Source: Leptospira venezuelensis
GTDB lineage: Bacteria; Spirochaetota; Leptospiria; Leptospirales; Leptospiraceae
Direction: 5' to 3'
NCBI RefSeq assembly: GCF_002150035.1
Contig: NZ_NETS01000007.1
Location: forward strand, 186,001-250,000
Length of the DNA: 64,000 bases
Shown here: piece after piece, positions 32,529 to 42,700 of the stretch
How the letters are laid out: each line of letters opens with the position of its first letter
How positions within the stretch are numbered: position 1 is the stretch's first letter
Program-made: the position numbers and the translations under genes
Notes under the pieces: model-generated
What the model saw: only the letters and a program-made list of their open reading frames with translations
Told to the model about the DNA's origin: nothing
The model's database searches: none

Positions 32529-34631
32529 ATGTATAAAAGACCCAAACCATTCAGTAAGATACTTCATCTAGGGCTCTTTTTATTTTCCGTCCAAATTTTT
32601 TCCCAAGAGCCTCAGAAAGCGGAAACTTCCACTTTAAAAGTGGTGGGAAAGACCGGTTCAAATTCTCAACCGGAAAATTTCAGAAAGAACCCAACCGGTT
32701 TTCAGACTTCCATTGATCTGGACCAATACAATGCACGTTATACGAATCTTCCGGACGTTTTAGAAAGAGAAGCAGGAGTAAGGATCAGAAGATACGGAGG
32801 CCTAGGCTCTTATTCTACTCTTTCTCTTAGAGGAACAAATCCTAATCAAACTAGGATCTTTATAGATGGAGTTCCTTTTAATAATGCGCAAGGGGGAGAA
32901 GTAAACCTTGCGGACCTTCCTTTTGATAATTTGCAAAGTATAGAAGTATATAGAAGTGGTGCTCCTGTAGGATTTTCCGGTTCAGCAATTGGCGGAAGTG
33001 TGAACTTAGTCACAAGAACCGGAACCGGTCCTCCTAAAACTCGTGTTAACATAGGAGCAGGAAGTTTTAATACTGGAAAGGGGAGCATAACGCATACTGG
33101 AACTTATGGCGGAATAGGAACCAGCGTATTCTTACTAGGTGAAAAATCAGACCAAAATTTTTCTTATCTAAACAATCATGGGACCTTGCTCGTAAATCCT
33201 TTGGACGATACGATTGATAGAAGAAGGAACGCTCAGTATGAAAGAACTTCCGGGATGATCGGGCTCAGTGGTGATATCGGGGCAACTAAGATCAAATTTT
33301 GGAATGATCTAAATTATAGATTCCATGGAATTCCTGGACCTGCAAGTAACCAAACTCAACAAGTCCATCGTAGATATCTTAGAAATACTTCTTCTTTAGG
33401 AACGGATACAAAAGGTTTACTCGACGGATTATTAAGATTAGAGACTAGAACTTTTACTTCATTTACGAATGACGACCTATTCGACCCAAAATCGGAATTT
33501 TCCAAAGGAACTCCTAACTCTACTGCTCATATGGGACAGTCCGGGTTTCAGGTCACTCCTACCTTATATCTATTAGAATATTATCAAATTTTGAAATTTC
33601 ATGCGGGAGTAGAGAGAGAAACTTTCGAAAGATCCAGAAGCACTCCTCAGAATATAGATCTAAAGTACGAACCTGGAAAAACAAGGACCTATACAACTTT
33701 TCAAGTAGAAGACGAGTTTCGATTCTTAGATGGGAAGTTAGTAATGACCCCTGGAGTTTCTTGGGATTCTTATAGGGACAAATTTCAGTCCGACGAACCT
33801 TGGTATAGAAAACAAGATCCATTCGCACCTGCCATCAAGACCACTGAATTTTCTAATCCTAAAGTAGGCCTTCTCTGGAGGTTTTGGGAGAAAGATAATT
33901 ATTCTTTGGAATTCAAATCCAATATTGCGAAACAGTATCGGATCCCAAGCTTCTTGGAACTTTTCGGAGAAGTCGGGACAATCATAGCAAACGATTCTCT
34001 TAAGCCGGAGAGAAGTGAAAACGGTGATGCTGGAATTACCGGAAGATATAAAAACGGTGAACTAAAATCAAATATTACAATTTCCTATTTTAGAAAAAGG
34101 ATCAAGGATATGATCCTATTCATTCCGAATTCTCAATTCACTTTGAGACCGGAAAATGTGGATTCAGCAAGGATTGATGGGGCAGAAGTCTCTCATAAAA
34201 CGGAATATAAGGGTTGGAAATTTTTGTTAGAGTATACTTACCAAGAAGCGATCAATACTTCTCCTGCTCCTTATTTAAATGGTAAATATCTTCCTCTTAG
34301 GCCAAAACATGAGATCTCCGGAACAATTGCATATAGAGGAAAAACCTGGGAACTTGGTTTTGAAGGTGTATATGTTGGTGCTGTATTCAAAGACAGGACA
34401 AACGAATATGTGAATTATCAACCAGCTCGCCAAATTTGGAACGCATACCTTACACTTGTATTATATACTTCTCCTGAGGAAGAAGATCCTAATAAGAAAG
34501 GGGAAAAAACTCCCAAAGAACTACTCTTAAGTATAGATCTTAGGAATATGGGAGATAAGAGAGTGGAGGATATTGTAGGATATCCGCTCCCAGGAAGAAA
34601 TTGGTTTATTACATTAAGTGGAAGGTTTTGA
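32529..34631 (+). CDS. btuB: TonB-dependent outer-membrane receptor, probable cobalamin transporter BtuB
   Basis: 700 residues. A signal peptide (LHLGLFLFSVQIFS) is followed by a plug domain at about 55-160 (LPDVLEREAGVRIRRYGGLGSYSTLSLRG, IFIDGVPFNN, IEVYRSGAPVGFSGSAIGGSVNLVT). A 22-strand-type barrel with many aromatic strand ends follows, finishing in GRNWFITLSGRF with the terminal Phe of outer-membrane proteins. A cobalamin riboswitch directly upstream makes B12 or a corrinoid the most likely ligand. The stop overlaps the ATG of a beta-propeller lipoprotein gene (TGATG). AAGG lies 5 bases before the ATG. Confidence 0.93.
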   Translation: MYKRPKPFSKILHLGLFLFSVQIFSQEPQKAETSTLKVVGKTGSNSQPENFRKNPTGFQTSIDLDQYNARYTNLPDVLEREAGVRIRRYGGLGSYSTLSLRGTNPNQTRIFIDGVPFNNAQGGEVNLADLPFDNLQSIEVYRSGAPVGFSGSAIGGSVNLVTRTGTGPPKTRVNIGAGSFNTGKGSITHTGTYGGIGTSVFLLGEKSDQNFSYLNNHGTLLVNPLDDTIDRRRNAQYERTSGMIGLSGDIGATKIKFWNDLNYRFHGIPGPASNQTQQVHRRYLRNTSSLGTDTKGLLDGLLRLETRTFTSFTNDDLFDPKSEFSKGTPNSTAHMGQSGFQVTPTLYLLEYYQILKFHAGVERETFERSRSTPQNIDLKYEPGKTRTYTTFQVEDEFRFLDGKLVMTPGVSWDSYRDKFQSDEPWYRKQDPFAPAIKTTEFSNPKVGLLWRFWEKDNYSLEFKSNIAKQYRIPSFLELFGEVGTIIANDSLKPERSENGDAGITGRYKNGELKSNITISYFRKRIKDMILFIPNSQFTLRPENVDSARIDGAEVSHKTEYKGWKFLLEYTYQEAINTSPAPYLNGKYLPLRPKHEISGTIAYRGKTWELGFEGVYVGAVFKDRTNEYVNYQPARQIWNAYLTLVLYTSPEEEDPNKKGEKTPKELLLSIDLRNMGDKRVEDIVGYPLPGRNWFITLSGRF

Positions 34632-35791
34632 TGAAATTTGCAGCACGTATCATTCTACCTTGCTTTATTATCTTTTTTTCCTTTTGCGGAGATATAGAAA
34701 GACCTCCTTTATATACTTTATTTTTAACTCCAAATCTTCCTAATAATATCGGAGTAGTGACCACAGACTTTGCAAGCGGTGGTAGGTTTAAAGTATTAAA
34801 TCCAGAACTTCTACTTTCTTATCCTGGACTGACACCTATCCATTCTGATGCAGTCGCAAGATTCGGAAATGGTAATGTCTATATTCTAAATCGTTTGAAT
34901 CGGGATAGCGTTCAAGTTTTAGATCCAGATTTCGGATTCCAGACAAGGGCAGAATGGTCCATGGGAGCGGGAACAAATCCGGCTGATATTGCGATCGTAG
35001 GCCAGAATAAGGCTTATGTTTCACTTTATGGATCTAGAATATTAAAAATTATTCATCCTTTGACTGGGGCAAGTCTTGGGCAAATAGATCTGGGAGGATA
35101 TTCCGAACCTAGCTCTATCCCTGATAATCTGCCTGAAATGTCAGGAATGCAGATAGTAGGCACAAGCCTTTTTATTGTATTACAAAGATTAGATCGAAAT
35201 GATCCGAGCGGATATTTTCCCCCGGGGAGCTGGGGATCTCTTCTTTTGGAAATTGATACTGTAACAGATTCTATTATTGCTACTTATACATTCCCAATTC
35301 CGAATCCTGTTGGCAAGCCTCAGATGTTGGAACTTTTCGGAGAGACCCATTTGGTTTTTGCTGCAGCGAATAGAATGGGTTTTTTAAGTCAGATTGACGG
35401 CGGGGTGGTCGCATTTAGACTTTCTTCCAGAACTTTTCGCTCGGGCTTGCTATTTCCAGAAAGTGCAGCCGGTGGAGATATACTCGGTGTGCAGATCAAA
35501 AACGAACAATTGGGTTACGCAAGTGTTCTGGATGCTTCTTTTAATAAAACATTACAAGTCTTTAATCCAAGCACCGGGCACAAACTGTCAACTTTGCTTT
35601 TTATTCCTTCTTCGTATGACGCTAGTTTGACTACAATCCTACTAGCGGATGACGGAATACTTTACGTTTCCAATACCCAGTTCACTCAACCCGGAGTGAC
35701 AATGTTCGATACCAGAGATAATCGGCTCTTAACCCCGGCACCAATCTCTGTGGACCTCCAACCTTTCGACTTGATACAGCTCAAAGAATAA
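34631..35791 (+). CDS. Beta-propeller surface lipoprotein, candidate BtuG-like partner of BtuB
   Basis: 386 residues from the ATG at 34631, which overlaps the btuB stop by one base; a longer frame would begin inside btuB. The signal ILPCFIIFFSFC gives a lipidated Cys18. The rest is a string of YVTN/NHL-like blades (GNGNVYILNRLNRDSVQVLDPDF, NKAYVSLYGSRILKIIHPLTGASLGQI, SLLLEIDTVTDSIIATYTFPI, ASVLDASFNKTLQVFNPSTG, GILYVSNTQFTQPGVTMFDTRDN), about six or seven in all. In Bacteroides, BtuG is a lipidated surface propeller that captures cobalamin for BtuB. The shared riboswitch and translational coupling suggest the same role here. The comparison rests on architecture and context, not residue identity. 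Confidence 0.8.
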   Translation: MKFAARIILPCFIIFFSFCGDIERPPLYTLFLTPNLPNNIGVVTTDFASGGRFKVLNPELLLSYPGLTPIHSDAVARFGNGNVYILNRLNRDSVQVLDPDFGFQTRAEWSMGAGTNPADIAIVGQNKAYVSLYGSRILKIIHPLTGASLGQIDLGGYSEPSSIPDNLPEMSGMQIVGTSLFIVLQRLDRNDPSGYFPPGSWGSLLLEIDTVTDSIIATYTFPIPNPVGKPQMLELFGETHLVFAAANRMGFLSQIDGGVVAFRLSSRTFRSGLLFPESAAGGDILGVQIKNEQLGYASVLDASFNKTLQVFNPSTGHKLSTLLFIPSSYDASLTTILLADDGILYVSNTQFTQPGVTMFDTRDNRLLTPAPISVDLQPFDLIQLKE

Positions 35792-35850
35792 TTCCGATAG
35801 AATTCTTTACCCTAAGTCGAAACCGGATTGACAAAGCTTTAAAAGAATGG

Positions 35851-36525
35851 ATGATCCATCGTTGTTTTTCGGAGGCCTATTCCTTGATTTCCGATATGTT
35901 CCAAATGATTGCCGCGGGCCACAAGGCCCAGGTTATTTATTCTTTAAGAGAAAACCCGGATCTAGCCTCCAAACAAAATCCGGAAGGGATTACTCCTGTA
36001 CTTTTTGCTCTATATTACGGCAAAGAAGATATTATAAATTCTTATCTTAACCTGGGAATTCCACTCAATCTATTCGAGGCTGCTGCGTTGGGAGACGAGG
36101 AGCGTGTTAAAATACTCGTAGAACTCAATCCAAGTATTGTTCATTCTTATAGTCCTGATGGCTGGACATCTTTACATCTTGCATCTCATTTTGGAAGGCT
36201 TTCCATCATACAATATTTATTAGAGAAGGGAGCGGACATCCACGCTAAATCCAAAAGTAAATTATCAATCGGTAATACTGCATTACATTCTGCCGTCGCT
36301 TCTTGGAGAGTCGATGCTGTTGAGTTACTTTTAGAACATGGTGCTGATCCAAACTTTACCCAAGACGGTGGCTTCTCTCCGCTTCATATCGCTGCTTCCA
36401 GACAGGGAAATGAACAAATTGTTTCTTTATTATTGAAGAAGGGAGCAAATCCGGATCTTAAAACAGAAGATGGCAAAACTGCAAGAGAGATTGCAGCAGA
36501 AAGGGGAGTCGCTTTTAGCGCTTAA
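35851..36525 (+). CDS. Ankyrin-repeat protein
   Basis: 224 residues, or 209 if translation starts at the internal ATG 35896. About six ankyrin repeats cover nearly the whole protein. The clearest are DGWTSLHLASHFGRLSIIQYLLEKGADIHAK, GNTALHSAVASWRVDAVELLLEHGADPNF and GFSPLHIAASRQGNEQIVSLLLKKGANPDL. Ankyrin stacks bind other proteins; the partner is unknown. No signal peptide is present, so it is probably cytoplasmic. Its last 11 bases overlap the convergent TPR gene. Confidence 0.9.
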   Translation: MIHRCFSEAYSLISDMFQMIAAGHKAQVIYSLRENPDLASKQNPEGITPVLFALYYGKEDIINSYLNLGIPLNLFEAAALGDEERVKILVELNPSIVHSYSPDGWTSLHLASHFGRLSIIQYLLEKGADIHAKSKSKLSIGNTALHSAVASWRVDAVELLLEHGADPNFTQDGGFSPLHIAASRQGNEQIVSLLLKKGANPDLKTEDGKTAREIAAERGVAFSA

Positions 36526-37126
36526 TTTTTATAAGGATTGCAAATAGTAACGCTATTTGTGATCCGAAAAGTATATAGATCCAATTCATATGGTTATCTT
36601 GCGCTTTCATTTTCCTTTCCGTTTCCAATTCACCTTTCAGTTTTTCAATTTCTAAGCGAAGAAGGTTGATACTAATTATTAAATCTTCTGAACTTTTGTT
36701 GGATATCCTCTCTGCGAGGGAATTGTTCCTAAATGCTGAAGTTTGTTTTTTATATTGGCGCTTAGAATTTTCTAACTCTGCAAGTTCCTTCCGAATACTT
36801 TCATTCAAAGGCCATTTTTCATAGGCCTTTTCTAAATATTCTTTTGCCTTAAGAAAGTTTCCCTTCTTCTTTTCCTCTATGCCAATTCCAATCCAAGCCT
36901 GAGTTAAGATAAATTCAGCCTTCGAGTTTGAAGGATCCGATTCTAAGATAGAATTTGCCAATATGTAAGCTTCTTCGAATTGTTTGGATTCTAATAGAAT
37001 GTTTCCTTCTTGGATCCATTTATCTAATACAGATGTTTCTTCAGAGAGTAAAAACAAAGGAGAGATGATTAGAATAGAGAAGACCGATATCCTAAAAAAT
37101 GCAAATTTCCTGAATACTTCTCTCAT
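36515..37126 (-). CDS. TPR protein with signal and C-terminal membrane helix
   Basis: 203 residues. An N-terminal hydrophobic signal (ISVFSILIISPLFLLS) is followed by two or three TPR units (LDKWIQEGNILLESKQFEEAYILANSILESDPSNSKAEF, EEKKKGNFLKAKEYLEKAYEKWP), a coiled coil at about 145-175 and one membrane helix at the C-terminus (WIYILFGSQIALLFAILI). It would be anchored in the inner membrane with its TPRs in the periplasm. It is the last gene of a three-gene operon; its ATG overlaps the stop of the kelch gene by 4 bases. Confidence 0.78.
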   Translation of the reverse strand: MREVFRKFAFFRISVFSILIISPLFLLSEETSVLDKWIQEGNILLESKQFEEAYILANSILESDPSNSKAEFILTQAWIGIGIEEKKKGNFLKAKEYLEKAYEKWPLNESIRKELAELENSKRQYKKQTSAFRNNSLAERISNKSSEDLIISINLLRLEIEKLKGELETERKMKAQDNHMNWIYILFGSQIALLFAILIKIKR

Positions 37127-38484
37127 CTGTCGATCCGAATCGCTTTATGAGCGTATCTTCTTCTTGGCATAGGCAGAGAATGAGTTACCCAAGCGGAACC
37201 TAAAGGATTCCCAGAATCCAAAGAATACACAGTATTTTCAGGAATATTAATGGAAGAAGCTCCGCCAAAAGAAAAAATTTTACGTGTCTCGTAAGAAGTT
37301 TGAACTGCTGGAAAATAAAGAGAAGAAGGAAGACTTGGGCCCAAAGAAAAAGAAGACGAACCTAATTGATAAAACTCAGTTCTATTCGTAGGAATAATAG
37401 AAGTTGCAGGTTGGAATACATTTCCTGAACCTGTTGAACCTCCTATAACCGCAAAATAAACTCCGTCTGCAGGATATGGATCCAGGGAAGAAGGTAAAAT
37501 ACAAACTCCACCTGCTCCATGTTTAGATTCTCCTAAACTAGGTTCACCGAATGAAGTTGTTGTATTTGCAGAAGCAGCAAAACCATCTGTGCTTGAGTTT
37601 GCACTTCCGCTGTTGTAAGTCCTACCACCAGTATAAAAAATTACCCCATTGATTGCACAACCAGACATATCAACTCTACTGAATATAGTAGAAGCGGAAG
37701 AAAAAGAGATCCATTGGCCATTCGTCCCGAGTTCAGGATAGAACTTTAGAATTGTATTAAATACTGGACCATTCGTCATGTCAGTGGAATTCGAACCGGA
37801 AAGAATATATATCTCATCTCCTATAGAACCAACCACTGCACCGATAGACCCGGATGGTAACGAAGCCTTTGTCTCCCAAAGATCTGCATAAGGATAATAC
37901 ACTTCGACCTTGGAAGAAGTTACGTAGGTTCCGGAAATATTTTCCATCCCTCCTATCACATATATTTTATTTTTATGATGCACGATGGATGCGTATGCTC
38001 TGGGAGTAGGAACGTTTGTAATAGAAGGATACCAAATATCTGTTACTGGATCAAATAGATCTACTTCCTTGATTGGGAGCCCATCATTTCCAATTCCGCC
38101 TAGGATCCAAATTCCTCGAGTTTTAGGAGGATCATTCGAGATCCATGTAGTAAATTCTAAAATACTTCCTTCTTCTATCTTTTGAGATCCACAGGTTAAG
38201 ATTACTCTGTAGGAAGTATTTGCAGATAAGTTGTTCCATTCTAAAAAATGAGATTTAGAAGATTGAATACTTGGAATGATTCCGTCGTTTGCATACATTG
38301 TACCTTTAGATGTTTTCGAGCAATTCCAGGAAACAACTGCAGAGTTAGGTCCTAACTTGGCTACAAATGCATATTCGGCTCGGGCAGATTCTTCTCCTAA
38401 AATTTCAGATAAACCGGAACTGGTGCAAAATTGAAAATGAAGACAGAAAAGTAAAATTATAAAAACAGAATATATTCTTTTCAT
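37123..38484 (-). CDS. Kelch-repeat lipoprotein
   Basis: 453 residues from the ATG at 38484, which overlaps the upstream stop by 4 bases (ATGA); a TTG 15 bases earlier is in frame but less likely. The signal ILLFCLHFQFC gives a lipidated cysteine. A fibronectin-like segment (NSAVVSWNCSKTSKG, LEWNNLSANTSYRVILTC) precedes five or six kelch blades with the double-glycine signature (KIYVIGGMEN, EIYILSGSNS, GVIFYTGGR, GVYFAVIGGS, KIFSFGGAS). It is a surface or periplasmic beta-propeller that probably binds another envelope protein. It sits between a beta-rich envelope protein and a TPR protein in one operon, divergent from the giant RHS gene. Confidence 0.85.
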   Translation of the reverse strand: MKRIYSVFIILLFCLHFQFCTSSGLSEILGEESARAEYAFVAKLGPNSAVVSWNCSKTSKGTMYANDGIIPSIQSSKSHFLEWNNLSANTSYRVILTCGSQKIEEGSILEFTTWISNDPPKTRGIWILGGIGNDGLPIKEVDLFDPVTDIWYPSITNVPTPRAYASIVHHKNKIYVIGGMENISGTYVTSSKVEVYYPYADLWETKASLPSGSIGAVVGSIGDEIYILSGSNSTDMTNGPVFNTILKFYPELGTNGQWISFSSASTIFSRVDMSGCAINGVIFYTGGRTYNSGSANSSTDGFAASANTTTSFGEPSLGESKHGAGGVCILPSSLDPYPADGVYFAVIGGSTGSGNVFQPATSIIPTNRTEFYQLGSSSFSLGPSLPSSLYFPAVQTSYETRKIFSFGGASSINIPENTVYSLDSGNPLGSAWVTHSLPMPRRRYAHKAIRIDR

Positions 38485-39350
38485 AGTGCAAACCCCCAAG
38501 AAAACCGAAAGCCAGATCTACAAAAGTTTACATCTTCTTCTAAACTACATTGAGAGCGAATACCTATCCGGATAGAAGACCTGGATTCAGTCTGCCAATT
38601 CCAGCCGAACTCAAAAATTAAATCGGGATTGATTGCGGAAGTCCTTTCTTCTCCAGTCCGTGTCATAGTACTGAAACCGGCTCCTGCTAACCAATAAGGA
38701 GAAGAATTTCCATAATATTTACCAAGATATATAGACTGGCTCCAGATACTTAAGTTTCCGTTCTTTCCTTTCCCGAAAGAAGCTTCAGACAAAACACCAT
38801 AGAACCAAAACTTAGAGTTAGTATCTCTTTCCAAAAATGCTCCTCCTCCATAAGTGACAGGAAATGCCTGTCCCCATGTTCCCAAGGAATAATATCCAGA
38901 TCCGGATAATCCTATTCTCCAATCTCTTTGTTTAGAAGCTTCTAATAGATAACTCTCCGGAAGAGTAGGCGGCTCCGAGGAGACCTCATCAAAAGTATGA
39001 GAAAGAATTTTACTTTTATCCAACTCGGCAAAACCAAGTTCCGTTTTTAAGATAAGTTTGTTTTCCCTTTTTTCGATCAAGATCCCTTTGAGTTGGGTTC
39101 CATCAGTTAATTTGAATTCAGAATAACGATAGGAAGAATCCGGTCCCTTCCTTCTTGGATCAATTCGTTGGAGATCCGATCTGGGGATTTTGTATTTTTT
39201 CTCCTTCCAAGAAATAAGAATGAACTCTGATTCTTCAGAAACTTCTTCGGTAATAAAGGCGTCGCCATTCTTGAATAATATTTCAGTAGAGAAAAGATAA
39301 GAAGGAAGGAAGAAGATCCCGTAAAAAACAAATGCAAACTTTTTGAACAT
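38481..39350 (-). CDS. Probable outer-membrane beta-barrel protein with N-terminal soluble domain
   Basis: 289 residues. The signal peptide AFVFYGIFFLPSYLFS is followed by a small beta domain (about 22-120; EILFKNGDAFITEEVSEES, KLTDGTQLKGILIEKRENKLILKTELGFAEL), similar in style to repeats that sense or hold a ligand. Residues about 145-289 alternate polar and aromatic residues in short strands (WRIGLSGSGYYSLGTW, FWFYGVLSEASFG, IYLGKYYGNSSPYWLAGAGFS), as in 8-stranded outer-membrane barrels. The ending RFSWGFAL has Phe near the end but is not canonical. First gene of the envelope operon opposite the RHS gene. Confidence 0.7.
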   Translation of the reverse strand: MFKKFAFVFYGIFFLPSYLFSTEILFKNGDAFITEEVSEESEFILISWKEKKYKIPRSDLQRIDPRRKGPDSSYRYSEFKLTDGTQLKGILIEKRENKLILKTELGFAELDKSKILSHTFDEVSSEPPTLPESYLLEASKQRDWRIGLSGSGYYSLGTWGQAFPVTYGGGAFLERDTNSKFWFYGVLSEASFGKGKNGNLSIWSQSIYLGKYYGNSSPYWLAGAGFSTMTRTGEERTSAINPDLIFEFGWNWQTESRSSIRIGIRSQCSLEEDVNFCRSGFRFSWGFAL

Positions 39351-39787
39351 AAATTGAATTTCAGCTGAAGAAGATCGAAATAAAAATTCGGATCATCCTT
39401 ATTTGGATGGAATGTGGCTTCTTCGAGTAAAAAGAAAGAAAATTATTTTGAATTCCTGTGAAATATCCCAAATTGGTATATTTAAAATAATGTATGTTTT
39501 CTTCGTGAATACTTCTTTTTTTAAGAAACTGGGATTTAACGCGGAATATAGATTCCAAATTCAAAATTAAGCAAATTATCTGAAACCTGATTTAGGATAT
39601 TTGAAAAAATATTATGAATATTGTGTCTTTTAATATCCTAAATTAGGATATTTATGTTTGACATTGGAAATTTTAAACGTGTTAGTGCTTTTATATATAA
39701 AGATCACCTTTAGGTGAACCGCTCACAGCTCGGCTAATTCCAGACCGGAACAAAGTTTCGGAATTTAATTAAGGATTTGGCAAGCTA
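39351..39787. promoter_or_regulatory. Divergent control region with repeated 21-bp inverted repeats
   Basis: Copy A (39462-39482): AATATCCCAA, A, TTGGTATATT, one mismatch between arms. Copy B (39632-39652): AATATCCTAA, A, TTAGGATATT, perfect. A half copy TTAGGATATT lies at 39592-39601. Copy B ends 5 bases before TTGACA (39658-39663), a probable -35 box for the RHS gene. Copy A lies on the side of the envelope operon, about 110 bases from its ATG. TCACCT-TT-AGGTGA at 39704-39717 is a further small palindrome. One regulator probably binds A and B and controls both directions; no regulator gene is adjacent. Confidence 0.65.
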
Positions 39788-42700
39788 ATGTTTAGGACCG
39801 GAAGATATTATGTAATTATTATATTTTGCAGTGCAATTCTGCTATTAGCTTGGAATCCTCTGCGCCCAATTTACTCTTTTTTCTCCACGTTTTTCGGGTT
39901 GGAGACTGAGATACCTCTGCCATTTCCAGACGTTAGTGTAAACTCTTATGGAAAACCTGGATTTTCACTTTCTATCCAAGTTCCTCCTGGAGCTGGGGAT
40001 CTGGTCCCTGCAATTAATATCCAATATTCTGGATCAGCTTCTGGGATCCTCGGAAAGGGTTGGTCCTTGGGTGGTTTTCCTCAGATCTCTAAAAATCCCA
40101 GTCTGGGAGTTCATTTTGCACCTTCCGATGGATACACTTCTTCTCAATTTGGTGAAATGATCTCGGACTCTAATGGAAATTATAAATTCAAATTCGAAAG
40201 TTTTTCCAAACTAGAGTTCGATGGTTCTGCATGGAAAGTCCGAGATAAGAGCGGTATAATATATGAATACGGCAAAAACTTCTCTGGAGGTTCAAATTCA
40301 AGATTGGATTCGGATGGAGTGCCAATCGCTTTCTATTTAGATAAGGTTCGGGATAGATTCGGGAATGGTTATGATATTCAATACGATCCGGAAAATTTAC
40401 AATCTGCTGATATTTTACCTCAAGAGATCGTGTATTCCAGAGGAAATGGACGAATCCTTTTTATCTATGAAGACTATTCTGAAAGATTTGGAGAAAAGGT
40501 CTTTTTCCTAACCAAATCACTTTCTCGTAAGAAAAGACTAGAAAAAATTGAAGTATATGCAAAAGACTCTTCCGGTTCTGAAAATTTAAGCGAAGTTTAT
40601 GAGTTTGATTATGATATTGTAAACGGGGAGACATTTCTTTCTTCTTTTCATCGCAAAAATTATAAGCCGATTACATTTTCTTATTCGAGCAGATCAAATG
40701 ATGCTCAATATGTGAAATCTGCCGGAAAAACATTCCAAAATTCTTATAGAGCTTCTAATCCGAGTGTGAAGTCATTTTGCGAGACCACTGCTGCATTCTG
40801 CGCTTGCACTGCCGATTGGGGTTGCATTGTCGCAAGCCATTACTCTGCTCCTTCTATTTGTCAGGCAGGGATAGAGAGCTTCCAAGATGTATGTAAGAAT
40901 GGTGTTGAAATGTCCTTTGCAGTTCCTGCAGATGTGGATGGGGACGGAAGTCCTGAAATGGTTCGCATCTTGGGAGATATGGATAACCAAAGATTTTCAG
41001 TGTCTAAACTTTCTTCCTGGGATAATGAAAACTTGGATCCAATCTCTGTGAGCGGAGAATTTAAAGGAAGTCCGATCGGAGTCACTACAGAAGGTAAAAT
41101 TTTTCCAGGAGATTTTAATGGAGATGGAAAGACTGACTTCTTAGTTCTAAAATCAAACGGTGCTAAGGGGATCGTGTATTATGGTCCAGATCTAAACTCA
41201 GTAGAATATTCTGAACTGATCGCAGAAAACTTACAACAAAGTAAACCTTATCATTTTTTAGCGGATATAAATGGGGATGGCAGGACAGATTTTTTGCAGG
41301 CGAAAACTTCTTCTAAAATCCAAATCTATGTTTCTAGTGGTTCAGGTTTTCAAAAATCACAATTATTGAATATTACAGATCCAGGGGATTCTTTCCAAGG
41401 ACTTGCTGATATGGATAGGAATGGGATCCCGGATTTACTTAGGATTAATGGAGCATCTGATCCAAGATTGATTGTAACATTCTATGATTTTAAGAATGGA
41501 AATTTGGTGGCATTAGAAGAAACCGAAATTTCTAGATCATCCTTTGGAAATGATGGAGACCAATTCATTTCGGATTTAAATGGAGATGGATATCCTGATT
41601 TCGCATTTTTCTCAGGTGCAACAAGCCAAGGTACCATTCATTATTATCCATTCGATGGAAGAAAGTTTAGAACGAATGGAGGTGGAGCATTTCAGACAGT
41701 TGACGTGAACGGAGCGTATGCTTCGAAAGAAAAACAAACTTCTTCTTCTGATGCTCAGGCTTACGTGGAAATCGATCTTACTGGGGATGGAATTAAGGAT
41801 AAGGTTACTTATAACTATTCTGATCTAAACAATCCATTTTTCACGGTAGAAGTTTATGATACTTCGGGGGCTAGTTATCTTCCCGGTTTTTCTTTATATT
41901 GGAATGAGGATTTGGCCAAAGACTTAAATGGAGATGGAGTTCCTGATATTCTTCGAGCAAACGTAAATACTACGGAGGAACCAGACAATGAAGATGCTGA
42001 TTCTCTGCCTCAGGTTGTAACTGTTAGAAATTTTTCAATAAACATTACGAATATCACATATTATGAAATTCCTATTGATTTGAAAGATTATCTTTCTTCT
42101 GAAAGCACCTCCGGAACTTCTTCTGAGAATGCTTATTTCAATTGGAGAAATAGGAAAGACTTCATAGATCTAAATGGAGATGGAAGAGCTGATTTCCTTC
42201 GATACGATTCCTCTGAATCTAAACTGATTGTTTCTTATTCTAAAACAGATTCGGATGGAAATTTATTTTATTCCGCTGATGGGGACGAGTCTTGGACGAC
42301 TGGAGGGTATCTGCTGCCATTGGATATTAATGGGGACGGAAAGCCTGAACTTTTAGGTATGAATGCGGATAAAAGACAAATGAGGTATTCAGTGCCGTCC
42401 AGTATTCCATTTGTGAATACATATGCTTATCGCCAATTTCCTCATGAATCCAATTTGGAATTACATCTTTTGAAATTCCGTCCTACAGTTCCTGCCGGCC
42501 TTTTGACTAAGATTGAAAATGGTTCTTATGTTTCCGATGGAAATGTAAGTGTTAAGTTGGAATATTCACTTTCTAAAAATCATCCATCTGCAAACGGAGA
42601 GGCTATACTCGATCCAAATCACCCTGAAATTTTTACTTTAGCAATTCCTGATTTTCTTACGGTCAAACTTTCTCAGAAATCTGGGTCTACGATCTTTGGA

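Noticed and set aside
32179..32545. Minus-strand frames of 79-106 codons across the GC-rich patch and riboswitch
   Set aside because: Overlap a clear riboswitch and have no ribosome site; they arise from high GC.
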